A stretch of 64,000 bases of DNA, taken from assembly GCA_965219855.1 (NCBI GenBank), contig CBDCOR010000028.1:62001-126000 (forward strand). Reading direction: 5' to 3'. The position numbers and the translations under genes are program-made. The notes under the pieces are model-generated. The model did no database searches and had not been told where the DNA came from. It saw only the letters and a program-made list of their open reading frames with translations. Below, piece by piece: positions 44,061 to 52,853 of this stretch (its first letter is position 1; each line of letters starts with the position of its first letter). This DNA is from CAUZIZ01 sp965219855. Its GTDB lineage: Bacteria; Acidobacteriota; UBA6911; RPQK01; JAJDTT01.

Positions 44061-45338
44061 ATGCAAAAGGACACTGCTTTCGAACTGGCAGCCTCAAATA
44101 TCAGATTTGGACCCGGTATCACCAAAGAGATTGGGATGGATCTATGCGATAGCGCGGTCGGACACATCATGGTCCTTACCGATCCCACTCTGGCACAGTT
44201 GCCTCCTGTGGCTACAGTGCTGCAGTCTCTCTCCGACGAAAAACTCAGCTTCACCCTCTACGATCGAGTGCGAGTAGAACCCAGCGATGAATCCTTCAAA
44301 GATGCGATCGACTTTGCTAGATCGGGAGACTTTGACGGTTTCGTCGCGGTGGGGGGAGGGTCGACGATTGATACTGCCAAAGCCGCCAATCTCTATTCCA
44401 CATACCCTGCCGACTTTCTCGACTATGTAAACTCTCCGATCGGTCAGGGACTACCGGTTCCGGGACCGGTAAAGCCGCTGATCGCAGTGCCTACCACCGC
44501 GGGTACCGGCAGCGAGACTACCGGTGTGGCCATCTTCGATCTGGTCGATATGCACGCCAAGACTGGCATTGCTCACCGACGTTTGAAACCCACATTGGGT
44601 CTGGTTGACCCCGATAACACCGAAACCTTACCGGCAGCCGTTGCCGCTTCGACTGGGCTGGATGTACTGAGTCACGCCCTGGAATCCTACACAGCCATAC
44701 CCTACACCGAGCGGCCTCACCCAGGCCGTCCGATCGCCCGGCCGGCTTATCAGGGCTCTAATCCCATCAGTGATCTATGGGCTCTCGAGGCCTTGGGTAT
44801 GGTCCGTCGCTTTCTGGCCAGAGCCGTGGAGGACCCCTCCGATCTTGAAGCGCGTTCTCAGATGCTGCTAGCAGCTTCTTATGCGGGCATCGGATTCGGG
44901 AATGCGGGCGTCCATTTGCCCCACGGCATGTCCTATCCGGTTTCGGGAACGGTCCGGGGATTTCGCCCTGGGGGTTATCAGGTAGACCACGATCTGGTGC
45001 CGCACGGGATCTCCGTGATCCTCAACGCACCCTCAGCGTTTCGATTCACGGCATCGGCGGATCCCCAACGCCATCTGCGAGCTGCAGCGGTCCTGGGCGC
45101 CGACGTGGGAGGGGCAAGCGCCGACGATGCCGGGGAAATCCTCGCCGAGCAACTGATTCTCTTGATGCAGCGACTCAACGTCCCCAGTGGACTGCGTGAA
45201 ATCGGCTGTACTTCAGACGATATCCCATCCCTGGTCGAAGGCACGCTGCCGCAGCACCGCGTCACCAAGCTTTCCCCCCGGCCAGCCGGTGAGGAGGAAC
45301 TAGCGGGGATGTTCGAGGACGCTCTCGCCTACTGGTAG
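44061..45338 (+). CDS. Iron-containing alcohol dehydrogenase, hydroxyacid-oxoacid transhydrogenase type
   Basis: The 425-residue protein is a group III iron alcohol dehydrogenase. The cofactor region reads VAVGGGSTIDTAKAANLY and TTAGTGSETTGVAI; iron ligands lie in GLDVLSHALESY, HLPHGMSYPV and QVDHDLVPHGISV. The block RPAYQGSNPISDLWALEAL is characteristic of hydroxyacid-oxoacid transhydrogenase (ADHFE1/HOT), which oxidises 4-hydroxybutyrate while reducing 2-oxoglutarate. The bacterial substrate may differ. It stands alone on the plus strand; its initiation site (GAGAACAACC before ATG) is modest. Confidence 0.87.
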   Translation: MQKDTAFELAASNIRFGPGITKEIGMDLCDSAVGHIMVLTDPTLAQLPPVATVLQSLSDEKLSFTLYDRVRVEPSDESFKDAIDFARSGDFDGFVAVGGGSTIDTAKAANLYSTYPADFLDYVNSPIGQGLPVPGPVKPLIAVPTTAGTGSETTGVAIFDLVDMHAKTGIAHRRLKPTLGLVDPDNTETLPAAVAASTGLDVLSHALESYTAIPYTERPHPGRPIARPAYQGSNPISDLWALEALGMVRRFLARAVEDPSDLEARSQMLLAASYAGIGFGNAGVHLPHGMSYPVSGTVRGFRPGGYQVDHDLVPHGISVILNAPSAFRFTASADPQRHLRAAAVLGADVGGASADDAGEILAEQLILLMQRLNVPSGLREIGCTSDDIPSLVEGTLPQHRVTKLSPRPAGEEELAGMFEDALAYW

Positions 45339-45377
45339 AAACGAGGTTCGACCCTGCGACTACCTGAACCCTCACGG

Positions 45378-45977
45378 ATGTGGAAGTCTTGGGAAGACCT
45401 CCGATCTAGAAGACCGAGAAGCCGCGAGAGTCGGTGCCGTGACCGGCGTGCTTGTGGTACCATCTTGAACGTCCCGCGATTGGAGACCGAAGACTTGATC
45501 AAGATCAACCAGCCTTTGATAGCCGCTGCGACTCGATCCAGGAGTCCCCGGCGGTATGGCACGGTCCGCCTGGCTTTCCAGTACATGCTTCCGGGTCTTT
45601 TTCTCGTCCTGGGTTCGGCAGCGCTAGTCGCAACCGGAATCGCACAGGGGATCGATCCTACGCCACCCCAGATTGGGGTTCGAGATGAACGCACCGCCAG
45701 CTTCAGGGCAACCAACACGGTCACGGGCATCATCTCGGGAATCCACCATGAGAGCAAATCCCTTAGCGTCGTTAGTGAGAAAGATCGGGAATCCTGGGCC
45801 TTCTTCTTCATTTCGAAACCTAAGATGAAGGCCAAGAAATCAGTCAAGAAGGCTCTGGGAAAGAAGCGTGTGGAATGGGCCGATCTTCAGGATGGGTTTC
45901 GAGTAAAGATCACCTTTCTCGAGGCAACCCGCGAAATCCAGAAAATCGAAGCACTCAAAATCGAAGAGCAAGAGTAG
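45378..45977 (+). CDS. Protein of unknown function with one hydrophobic segment
   Basis: A frame of up to 199 codons. The first ~40 residues are rich in Arg and Ser and may not be translated. A hydrophobic segment (YMLPGLFLVLGSAALVATG) is followed by a soluble part with TNTVTGIISGIHHESKSLSV, a Lys-rich stretch and VEWADLQDGFRVKITFLEA, which looks like a small OB- or beta-barrel domain of the kind found in DUF5666-like proteins. The start is uncertain: an ATG at 45582 would make the hydrophobic segment a signal peptide. No function assigned. Confidence 0.5.
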   Translation: MWKSWEDLRSRRPRSRESRCRDRRACGTILNVPRLETEDLIKINQPLIAAATRSRSPRRYGTVRLAFQYMLPGLFLVLGSAALVATGIAQGIDPTPPQIGVRDERTASFRATNTVTGIISGIHHESKSLSVVSEKDRESWAFFFISKPKMKAKKSVKKALGKKRVEWADLQDGFRVKITFLEATREIQKIEALKIEEQE

Positions 45978-45999
45978 CGGACCCAACCAGAGTCCTACC

Positions 46000-46162
46000 G
46001 CAGTCCCGCCCCCAGTGGTGCTGGCCTCAGTCGAGAATGAAACTCCGGGTCCCGGCGTAGCGGTGGCCTCCAGGCCGCCGTGTATCGGGCCAAAGGCTCG
46101 AAGGAAGAAGACTTCGGCCTGGAGCCCAAAGCTACGTCCGCCCAATCAAGTTTCAGCTTAGT
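46000..46162 (+). repeat. Dispersed repeat R3, ending in AAGTTTCAGCTTAG
   Basis: The unit (CCCAGTGGTGCTGGCC, GGCGTAGCGGTGGCCTCCAG, CCAAAGGCTCGAAGGAAGAA, CTTCGGCCTGGAGCCCAAAG) is a close relative of 32855-33001. Its right border AAGTTTCAGCTTAGT is where IS1380 copy C inserted, and the next repeat begins directly behind the IS. Confidence 0.65.
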
Positions 46163-46203
46163 CCCAAAAGAAGTAGATGAAAGTGGACTAAACCACATGT
46201 AAA

Positions 46204-46284
46204 CACCTGAAATGCCAGACCTGACGGGTATTCTGGGGTTGTCAAAGAAACTTCAGAACAAGCCGAAAGGAGGCATTTCAGGTG
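46204..46284 (+). promoter_or_regulatory. Inverted repeat sequestering the transposase start (copy C)
   Basis: Arms of 13 bases at 46204-46216 and 46272-46284 are as in copies A and B; the right arm spans the GTG start codon. Confidence 0.6.
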
Positions 46285-47802
46285 AAGAAAAAGGATAGCG
46301 CAATCATCCGCAAACGGGAAGCAGAGGTTGCTCAGCGATTGAGCCCCAGCTGGAACGGTCAAGACCCGAAACCGGTGCTCTCGCCCGAGGTCATCAGCTA
46401 CGAGGTCTCGGAGAAAACGGGTGCGGTCAGTTACGGTGGTCTGGGGCTGCTGCAGCAGGTGGTGAAGTGGAGTGGGCTGGGGAAAGCCATTGACCAGGCG
46501 GTGACGCTGCTCAAACGCCACCAACCGTACCACGAATCGGACCACGTCCTGAGCCTGATCTACAACGTGGCCACGGGCGGGACCCGCTATCAGGATATTG
46601 AACTGCGACGTCAGAGTGTGAGTTTCCTGGAGGCGGTGGGAGCCGAGAAGATCCCCGCCCCCAGCACGGCCGGAGACTTTGTGCGCCGCTTTGACGCGCC
46701 CGACGTGGTGGATCTGATGGAAGCCGTCAATGCCAGCCGCCTCAAGGTCTGGGCCCAACAACCGGCCCGTTTCTTCCAACGGGCGGAGATCGACGTGGAT
46801 GGGACGATGGCCCCCACGAGCGGCGAATGCAAGGAAGGGATGGAGATCAGCTACGACGGGCAGTGGGGCTATGCGCCGCTGATCGTGACGCTGGCCAATA
46901 CGGGAGAGGTGCTCTATGCGGTCAACCGCTCGGGCAACCGTCCCTCTCATGAGGGAGCGGCCGAATGGCTGGATCGGAGTATCGAGCTGGTTCGAGAGGC
47001 GGGTTTTCGGAAGGTGCGCCTGCGCGGGGACACGGATTTTTCGCTGACGGCTCATTTTGACCGTTGGACAGAGGCGGGCGTGGAGTTTGACTTCGGGATC
47101 GACGCCCATCCGAGCTTCGTCAAGTGGGCGGAGGCGTTGCCAGAAGCGAGATGGAAAGAGCTGGGGCGCCCCAGCCAGGGGAAAGGAAAAGGGAAGAAGC
47201 GGCGCCAGCGGCGGGACAAAGTGAAGCCGGAGATTATCAAGAGACGCGGGTTCAAGACGCTGACGCTGGAACGGGAAGAGATCGCGGAGATCGACTACCG
47301 TCCGAGCAAAGCGAAGCGAACCTATCGGATGGTGATCTTGCGCAAGACGATCCTGGTCGAGAAAGGCCAGAAGCGGCTGCTGCCGCAGACGCGCTACCAC
47401 TTTTATGTCACCAATATCTCGGCCAGAACGTTGGGAACGGCGGGAGTCGTACGGGAAAACAACCGGCGCTGCAACCAGGAGAACGTCATTGAACAACTCA
47501 AGAACGGAGTCGAGGCCCTGCGGATGCCCTCGGATACGCTGGTAGCCAACTGGGCCTATCTGGTGATTGCGGCTCAAGCCTGGAATCTGAAGGCCTGGAT
47601 GGGGTTGGTGCTGCCGGCGCGACTGCAAGCCCGAGAGCTGGTGAAGATGGAGTATCGCCGTTTCCTGCGAGAGGTCATTGAAATGCCCTGCCAGATTTTG
47701 CGCAGGGGCCGACAGTTGGTCTATCGGCTGCTGGATGTCAATGGTTGGAGCCGTCTTCTCTTGGAAGGCAGTAAGTGGTTGAAACACCGGCCAGCTACCT
47801 GA
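46282..47802 (+). CDS. IS1380-family transposase (copy C)
   Basis: A 506-residue transposase starting with GTG then KKKDSA instead of NKKDSA. It has Ile in KPEIIKRRG like copy B, and all DDE blocks are intact. It is the only copy not associated with the IS481 element, so it is a separate recent insertion. Confidence 0.92.
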   Translation: MKKKDSAIIRKREAEVAQRLSPSWNGQDPKPVLSPEVISYEVSEKTGAVSYGGLGLLQQVVKWSGLGKAIDQAVTLLKRHQPYHESDHVLSLIYNVATGGTRYQDIELRRQSVSFLEAVGAEKIPAPSTAGDFVRRFDAPDVVDLMEAVNASRLKVWAQQPARFFQRAEIDVDGTMAPTSGECKEGMEISYDGQWGYAPLIVTLANTGEVLYAVNRSGNRPSHEGAAEWLDRSIELVREAGFRKVRLRGDTDFSLTAHFDRWTEAGVEFDFGIDAHPSFVKWAEALPEARWKELGRPSQGKGKGKKRRQRRDKVKPEIIKRRGFKTLTLEREEIAEIDYRPSKAKRTYRMVILRKTILVEKGQKRLLPQTRYHFYVTNISARTLGTAGVVRENNRRCNQENVIEQLKNGVEALRMPSDTLVANWAYLVIAAQAWNLKAWMGLVLPARLQARELVKMEYRRFLREVIEMPCQILRRGRQLVYRLLDVNGWSRLLLEGSKWLKHRPAT

Positions 47803-48039
47803 AACTGAAAGGAGATAAAGTAGCTCCGAGGGTCGCCAGAGCTGGGGCGAGGTGTCTCTACAAACGCCCCCCAAGAGGGCAGAATCGTTTTCCCTGAGCG
47901 ATCGGCGTGGAGGACAGCTGAACACGTGCCTGTTCTGAGTGACTTCGCGCCGAAATTTAGAATTTAGGTCTCCAAAATGGCTCCTCGGAGCCGACAAAGG
48001 GGTCTATTTTCGAACTTGCGCTTATTTTGGGCTTAGTCG

Positions 48040-48166
48040 CGCCCCAGCCGAGCTGCCCCATTAGAGAAAGAAACTTGAAGCCTCTCGCCACACTGTTCAG
48101 TGGCAAGAGACGTGCGACGTTCAGACGTTCAGACGTTCAGACGATTCCAATGAAGTTTCAGCTTAG
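48040..48166 (+). repeat. Dispersed repeat R2, second copy, bounded by GTTTCAGCTTAG
   Basis: This is the reverse complement of the copy at 5100-5218: GCTGCCCCATTAGAGAAAG, CTTGAAGCCTCTCGCCACAC, GTTCAGTGGCAAGAGACG and three GACGTTCA units. It ends with AAGTTTCAGCTTAGT, the same border word as R3 elements, so R2 and R3 may share a mobilisation mechanism. The end overlaps the stop of the small gene on the other strand. Confidence 0.65.
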
Positions 48167-48423
48167 TTGACGAGTGACGATCCCTTGGCGTCGGCTTTCT
48201 GGGGTACCTGCCGGGGCACCATGCCGAAAGCTTTGAGGAAGTTGATGGTCTTCTGGGCTGATCCGATAAAGCGGAGCTGGCACCGGTCGAAGGAGCAATT
48301 GAGCCAGCTGAAATCGCCTCCACTATAAGCTAGGACACAGTTCGTGAAGGTACAGTTTTCAAAGTGATGGTCATCCATATGGATGATTGTATCGGTCTCG
48401 GTCTTGTTTGAAACAACAATCAT
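48163..48423 (-). CDS. Small NCxF-repeat protein of unknown function
   Basis: An 86-residue protein starting MIVVSNKTETD with AAGGAAGG shortly upstream. It carries FENCTFTNCVLAYSGG and LNCSFDRCQLRF, short beta-helix turns like those of pentapeptide-repeat proteins, then AQKTINFLKAFG. I recall a widespread small family with this layout but no known function. The C-terminus runs to the border of a dispersed repeat and may have been altered. The IS21 element inserted 57 bases upstream of its ATG, probably separating it from its promoter. Confidence 0.6.
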   Translation of the reverse strand: MIVVSNKTETDTIIHMDDHHFENCTFTNCVLAYSGGDFSWLNCSFDRCQLRFIGSAQKTINFLKAFGMVPRQVPQKADAKGSSLVN

Positions 48424-48575
48424 CGGACCTTCCTTTCCAGCTCTCATCTCATCAACATTTAAGTGGTCGCGTAGACAGGATGTCAGGGGCCACCCAAAAG
48501 CGGCCAGTGAGGGCCACTTCAAAACCGGCCATTTTCAAGAGCCATTGAGGGCCGCATCCGGCGTAGGATGCGCCG

Positions 48576-50027
48576 ATGGCCAATACATTGAAAATGGAAA
48601 AGAAGCAAACGGTTTTGGCGCTCCTGAAGCTGGGCTGGTCGTATCGTCGGATCGAGCGAGAGGTGGGAGTCCGACGAGAGAGGATTGCCCGCTATGATCC
48701 CTCCCGAGATTCAAAACCGGCCAAAGTGGCCCCCGGCTCGGAGGAGCAAAAGCGGCCAAAGCGGCCCCCGGGTCTGCGCAGCTTCTGTGAGCCCTTTCGG
48801 GAGCAGATTGAAAAGAAACTCCAGCAGGGATTCGGGGGAGCCTACAACTCCGTCAAGCGCTTCTGTGGAAAGCTCAAGGCGGAGAGTCCTCGCGTGTTTG
48901 CTCGGGTGGAAACTCCCCCCGGTCGGGACCTGCAGATCGACTTCGGCAAAGGAGCCCTGACTCGGACCGAATCGGGTCGTTACCGCCGTCCTCATCTGTT
49001 CAAGGCCGTCCTCTGCCACTCGCGCCACTCCTATGAGGAAGTCGTCTGGCGGCAGGAACTGAAGACGTTCATCCGCTGTGTCGAGGAGGCTTTTCACGCT
49101 TTTGGAGGCGGCGTGGAGGTGGTTCGCCTCGATAACCTCAAGGCCGGGATCACCCGGGCTTGCTTGGTGGACCCCGAGGTCAATGCCGTCTTCAGTGCGC
49201 TCGCTCGCCACTACGGCTTCGCCGTGCTGCCCATCCATCCGGGCGCTCCGAACGAGAACGGAAAAGTCGAAAGAAGCATCGGATATACCGACTCCAGCGC
49301 GCTCAAAGCTCGCCGCTTCGAGAGCCTGGATGCGCAGAATGAGCATCTGCAGAGTTGGAACGAGCGAATCGCCCGCCAGCGCATCCACGGCACCACCAAG
49401 CAGCAGGTCTGGCCCCGCTTTGTCGAAGAACAGAAGCATCTCCGACCGCTTCCGGATTCCCGCTTCAGTTTCTTCCGCGTGGGCCGTCGAACGGTCTCCA
49501 CCGATGGCCACATCGAAGTCGACCGAGCGTTCTACTCGGTGCCCAATCATCTGCTCGGTTGTGAAGTCGCCGTGCACTGGGATGATCGTATCGTCCGCGT
49601 CTTCTTTCGTGAGCAACAGGTGGCCCTGCATCCGAAGTACCCGCCGGGGAGATTCCGAACCGAAACGAGCCATCTTCCGGAACGCAAACGCTACGCGCAC
49701 TATCGAACCGAGCATCATCTGCTGAAGCAAGCCCGAGCCGTGGGTCCAGAGGCGCACCGCTGGGCCGAGCGAGCTCTGGAGGTCCGAGACATGCTCGCCT
49801 ACCGACTCGTGCAGGGCATGATCTCGCTGACCCGCCGCTACCGCGCTTCGGTCGTCGACGAAGCCTGCGGCAAGGCGCTCGCACATGACGCCTTCCGCTA
49901 CCGGACTCTGGTGGCTTTGTGTAAGCGACTGGACGTGCCGCAGCGCTCTTTGTTTACCTCCGAGCACGAGTTGATCCGACCGCTGTCCGAGTACCAGATC
50001 ACCGATCCCACAGGAGAACCAGAATGA
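48576..50027 (+). CDS. istA: IS21-family transposase IstA
   Basis: The 483-residue protein begins with a helix-turn-helix (ALLKLGWSYRRIEREVGVRR) and has the integrase core with Asp in LQIDFGKGA, Asp in VVRLDNLKAGI and Glu in NENGKVERSIGY. The C-terminal half shows RVSTDGHIEVDRAFYSVPNH-like sequence typical of IstA. AGGA precedes the ATG. It acts with IstB to move the element. Confidence 0.93.
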   Translation: MANTLKMEKKQTVLALLKLGWSYRRIEREVGVRRERIARYDPSRDSKPAKVAPGSEEQKRPKRPPGLRSFCEPFREQIEKKLQQGFGGAYNSVKRFCGKLKAESPRVFARVETPPGRDLQIDFGKGALTRTESGRYRRPHLFKAVLCHSRHSYEEVVWRQELKTFIRCVEEAFHAFGGGVEVVRLDNLKAGITRACLVDPEVNAVFSALARHYGFAVLPIHPGAPNENGKVERSIGYTDSSALKARRFESLDAQNEHLQSWNERIARQRIHGTTKQQVWPRFVEEQKHLRPLPDSRFSFFRVGRRTVSTDGHIEVDRAFYSVPNHLLGCEVAVHWDDRIVRVFFREQQVALHPKYPPGRFRTETSHLPERKRYAHYRTEHHLLKQARAVGPEAHRWAERALEVRDMLAYRLVQGMISLTRRYRASVVDEACGKALAHDAFRYRTLVALCKRLDVPQRSLFTSEHELIRPLSEYQITDPTGEPE

Positions 50028-50797
50028 TCTCATCAGAACTGGAACGAAAACTTCGTCACCTCCGGCTCTCGGGCCTGGCTCAGGTCTTTGACGTTCGCCT
50101 GCAACAAGCCGTCCAGGGAAGGCTCAGCCATCAGGAGTTCTTTGAGCTGCTGATTGATGACGAGCTGACCCGCCGTCGGGACCGGCTGTTGGAGCGACGT
50201 TTGCGCCAGGCCCAGTTTCCGGAACAAAAGCACTTGGAGGACTTTAACTTCTCCTTTAACCCCTCCATCAACCGGCAGCAGATCTTCGATCTGGCTACCG
50301 GCCGATTCATCCAACAGCGCCGCGGCTGGTTGGTCATCGGTCAGACCGGAGTCGGCAAGAGCCATCTGATCATCACCGTCGGGATCAAGGCGGTCGAAGC
50401 CGGTCACCGGGTGCAGTACAAGTCGGCTTTCGATCTGCTGGAAGACATCGCCGAAGCCACGGCCACCGGCAGACGCCGATCTTACATTACGGAGATGACC
50501 CGGATCCCGCTGCTGATCCTCGAGGATCTGGGACTCCGCAGAGTGCCGGAGTCGGCGGCAGAAGATCTGTTGGAGATCCTGCACCGCCGATACCAGAAGA
50601 CCTCGACGATCCTCAGTTCGAATCGACCCCTGGAGGACTGGGGCGCGATGCTGGGAGGAGATACGGCGGCCACCTCGGCGCTGCTGGACCGCTTCCTGCA
50701 CACTTCGGAAGTCACCTTCATTCGGGGCAAGAGCTATCGCCTCTACGAGCGACAGCAACGAGAGAAATCCACCCCGAAGCGAGGGAAAGAGAAATGA
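50024..50797 (+). CDS. istB: IS21-family helper ATPase IstB
   Basis: The 257-residue DnaC-like AAA+ ATPase shows Walker A in VIGQTGVGKSHL, Walker B in LLILEDLGL, and the sensor SSNRPLEDWGAMLGG. It starts within the last codon of istA (ATGA overlap). IstB selects target DNA and stimulates IstA. Confidence 0.93.
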   Translation: MISSELERKLRHLRLSGLAQVFDVRLQQAVQGRLSHQEFFELLIDDELTRRRDRLLERRLRQAQFPEQKHLEDFNFSFNPSINRQQIFDLATGRFIQQRRGWLVIGQTGVGKSHLIITVGIKAVEAGHRVQYKSAFDLLEDIAEATATGRRRSYITEMTRIPLLILEDLGLRRVPESAAEDLLEILHRRYQKTSTILSSNRPLEDWGAMLGGDTAATSALLDRFLHTSEVTFIRGKSYRLYERQQREKSTPKRGKEK

Positions 50798-51040
50798 CAC
50801 CTGCGAGGCGAGTGCTGTGAGTGCGGGCTTGTCCCCTACTCGCAGACCCTGGGACTCAGCCCCAGGCTTCGTAGATTGCCCGCTCCGAGGGAGGGGTCAG
50901 GACAGGGTGGGGCAGAGCTCATTGCTTGAGGGGCCTCTGAGCGAATGTTTTTTGAAAAAAGGAAGCCAGGAAGAAGCCGTGTCGTTGAAACCAAGCAGAG
51001 ACCATGGAAGCCAGGCTTCTCGAGTTTCCCCCAACACCCC

Positions 51041-51311
51041 CGGAAAGCCGTGGAAACTGCCGCGCTATGGAAACCGTGGGAAAACGGCTGCCTCGCGAAG
51101 ACGACTCCAGGAGGCGAGTTTTTCCACCGTTCCCACAGCGCTTGGAAAACTCCTCCGGACGGAGTTTCCCACAGTTCCCACCGCTTCTACGGCTGAACAC
51201 ACAACAAAGCCTCCTCCCCCCGCTTCGCGGGGAGGGCTTCACAAGGGATTGAAATGACTCGAACCGGAGGATATAACTACTGAATCACTGGCCGGTTTTG
51301 ACCCGGCCCCG
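51041..51311 (+). other. Structured ~270-bp module, IS21 copy
   Basis: This stretch in the tail of the IS21 element matches the minus strand of 11965-12234 in the IS481 element. The hairpin GGAAAACTCC..GGAGTTTCC and its TCCGGA loop are identical in both. The CCCGC-TTC-GCGGG hairpin at about 51216-51232 keeps pairing although its outer base pair is the reverse of that in the IS481 copy. It begins 244 bases after istB and reaches into the right terminal-repeat region of the IS. Confidence 0.65.
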
Positions 51312-51458
51312 CCTGGCCGCTTTTGAAGTGGCCCCCGACAGACAGGATACTATAGCTGTCGCCACTGAGATCCATCGAACGGACGGCTTAATCTCTCGAG
51401 ACAAGGTGAGGGTTCAGGCAAGGCGTCCATTACTGGGTCAAGCGGAGGGAGGTAGCTC

Positions 51459-52760
51459 GTGAGTGAAATCGAGGATCACCAACAAGATGATAGTAGGAGC
51501 CAGAGGCATCCGACAGCTCGGAGGGATTTTCTCAGCCAGGGGGCGGCGCTTCTCACAGGAACCAATCTTGGCTGGAGTGGCTGCGCGCCGCAAGAGGGGA
51601 GTTCTTCCGAAAGCGACATGGCCTCAGCCCCCACCGCTGGGGAGGAGGGTTTCTGGAGGGGTATCAAGAATCAATTCCTGATTAACCCGGACTCCATTTA
51701 CCTCAACAACGCGAGCATTGGGGTTCCTCCCCAGCCTGTCCTGGATGCCCTTGCAGAACACTACCGACAGATCTCGTCGAACCCCACGTCGGCAAAGGGT
51801 GAGCTTCACCAACGAATCCAGAAAGATGTCCTGCCCGAACTGGCAGAGCTGATTGGCGCAGATACCGATGAGATCGCCTTCATGAGCAATGCGACCGAGG
51901 GACTGGACCTGATCACGAAGGGCATTTCCCTGCAACCAGGAGATGAGGTCCTGACCACCACCCAGGAACATCCAGCCGGAATTCGACCCTGGCGACTTCG
52001 GGCAGAGCGGGAGGGCATCACTCTTCGGAAAATCCCGATTCCGAGTCCCCTCACCAGTAAGGATCAGGCAATCGACCCACTGAAGCAGGCCATGAATGAT
52101 CGGACCAAGGTCCTGTTCTTCTGCCAGGTCACCAGAGGGGGACTCCTCTACCCGGTCAAGGAGCTTTGTGGCCTTGCTCGGGAGCGAGGCATTATCTCGG
52201 CCGTCGACGGAGCCCAGGCAATAGGACATCTGGAGATCGACCTTCATGACCTGGGCTGCGACCTCTATGCCAACAGCCTCCACAAGTGGGTATTGGCACC
52301 CATGGGGACGGGAATGCTGTACGTTCGGAAGGGCTTTCAGGACGAGTTCTTCCCTCTGGATAGAGAACCCGGAGCAGCGCGCTATCAGGCGCAGGGGACG
52401 AAGAGTATCCCCCTCCGAGCCTCCATCGGCGCCGCTCTCGAGTTCGTGAGCAAGATCGGCATGTCTAGAATCGAGGAGCGCAATCGGGTGCTGTCGGACC
52501 ATCTGAAGGCCGAGCTGGTCAAGGTCCCTGGAGTCCACCTCATAAGCTCGACCTCACCCCAGGTCTCGTCTGCTGGAATGACCATGTTCGAGGTGGAGGG
52601 TCGCGGCGGCCTGGAGATGCGGGCCAGGTTCGAAGAACACAACATCGGCGTCGACGAGCACGTTCGTGACGGGCACGAAGCCGTTCGCGTATCGACACAC
52701 TACTACAACACGATCGCTGAGATCGACCGAACAATCCTGGTTTTGGGGGAACTGATCTGA
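51459..52760 (+). CDS. Class V PLP aminotransferase-like enzyme with Tat signal
   Basis: The 433-residue protein has a twin-arginine leader (TARRDFLSQGAALLTG) ending in GWSGCA, which also fits a lipobox. The enzyme part is a class V aminotransferase/cysteine desulfurase fold: YLNNASIGVPPQPVL, MSNATEGLDLITKG, TTTQEHPAGIRPWRL, AVDGAQAIGHLEIDL and the PLP lysine in NSLHKWVLAPMGTG. It resembles isopenicillin N epimerase-like proteins. Export of a folded PLP enzyme is the interesting point; the substrate is unknown. A GGAGGGAGG-like site precedes the GTG at 51459. Confidence 0.83.
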   Translation: MSEIEDHQQDDSRSQRHPTARRDFLSQGAALLTGTNLGWSGCAPQEGSSSESDMASAPTAGEEGFWRGIKNQFLINPDSIYLNNASIGVPPQPVLDALAEHYRQISSNPTSAKGELHQRIQKDVLPELAELIGADTDEIAFMSNATEGLDLITKGISLQPGDEVLTTTQEHPAGIRPWRLRAEREGITLRKIPIPSPLTSKDQAIDPLKQAMNDRTKVLFFCQVTRGGLLYPVKELCGLARERGIISAVDGAQAIGHLEIDLHDLGCDLYANSLHKWVLAPMGTGMLYVRKGFQDEFFPLDREPGAARYQAQGTKSIPLRASIGAALEFVSKIGMSRIEERNRVLSDHLKAELVKVPGVHLISSTSPQVSSAGMTMFEVEGRGGLEMRARFEEHNIGVDEHVRDGHEAVRVSTHYYNTIAEIDRTILVLGELI

Positions 52761-52853
52761 GACTGGAAAGAGTTCGTCTGAACGTCTGAACGTCACACGT
52801 CGGAGGAATGGGGCCAGCACAATGAGTTCAGCTCATTTTTTCAGCCCTGAACT

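Larger units (their letters stand above)
46163..48031 (+). mobile_element. IS1380-family insertion sequence, copy C (1,869 bp)
   Basis: It has the same ends and length as copies A and B and is flanked by CTTAGT at 46157-46162 and 48032-48037. It entered the CTTAG at the border of a dispersed repeat. It differs from A and B by a few bases only, including AAG instead of AAT in the second transposase codon. Confidence 0.9.
48481..51340 (+). mobile_element. IS21-family insertion sequence (2,860 bp)
   Basis: The ends are TGTCAGGGGCCAC and its inverse GTGGCCCCCGACA, with further inner repeats of the GGCCGGTTTTGA type. GACAGGA lies directly outside on both sides (48474-48480 and 51341-51347), a 7-bp target duplication. 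It carries istA and istB, overlapping by 4 bases, and a 540-bp noncoding tail. Confidence 0.92.
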
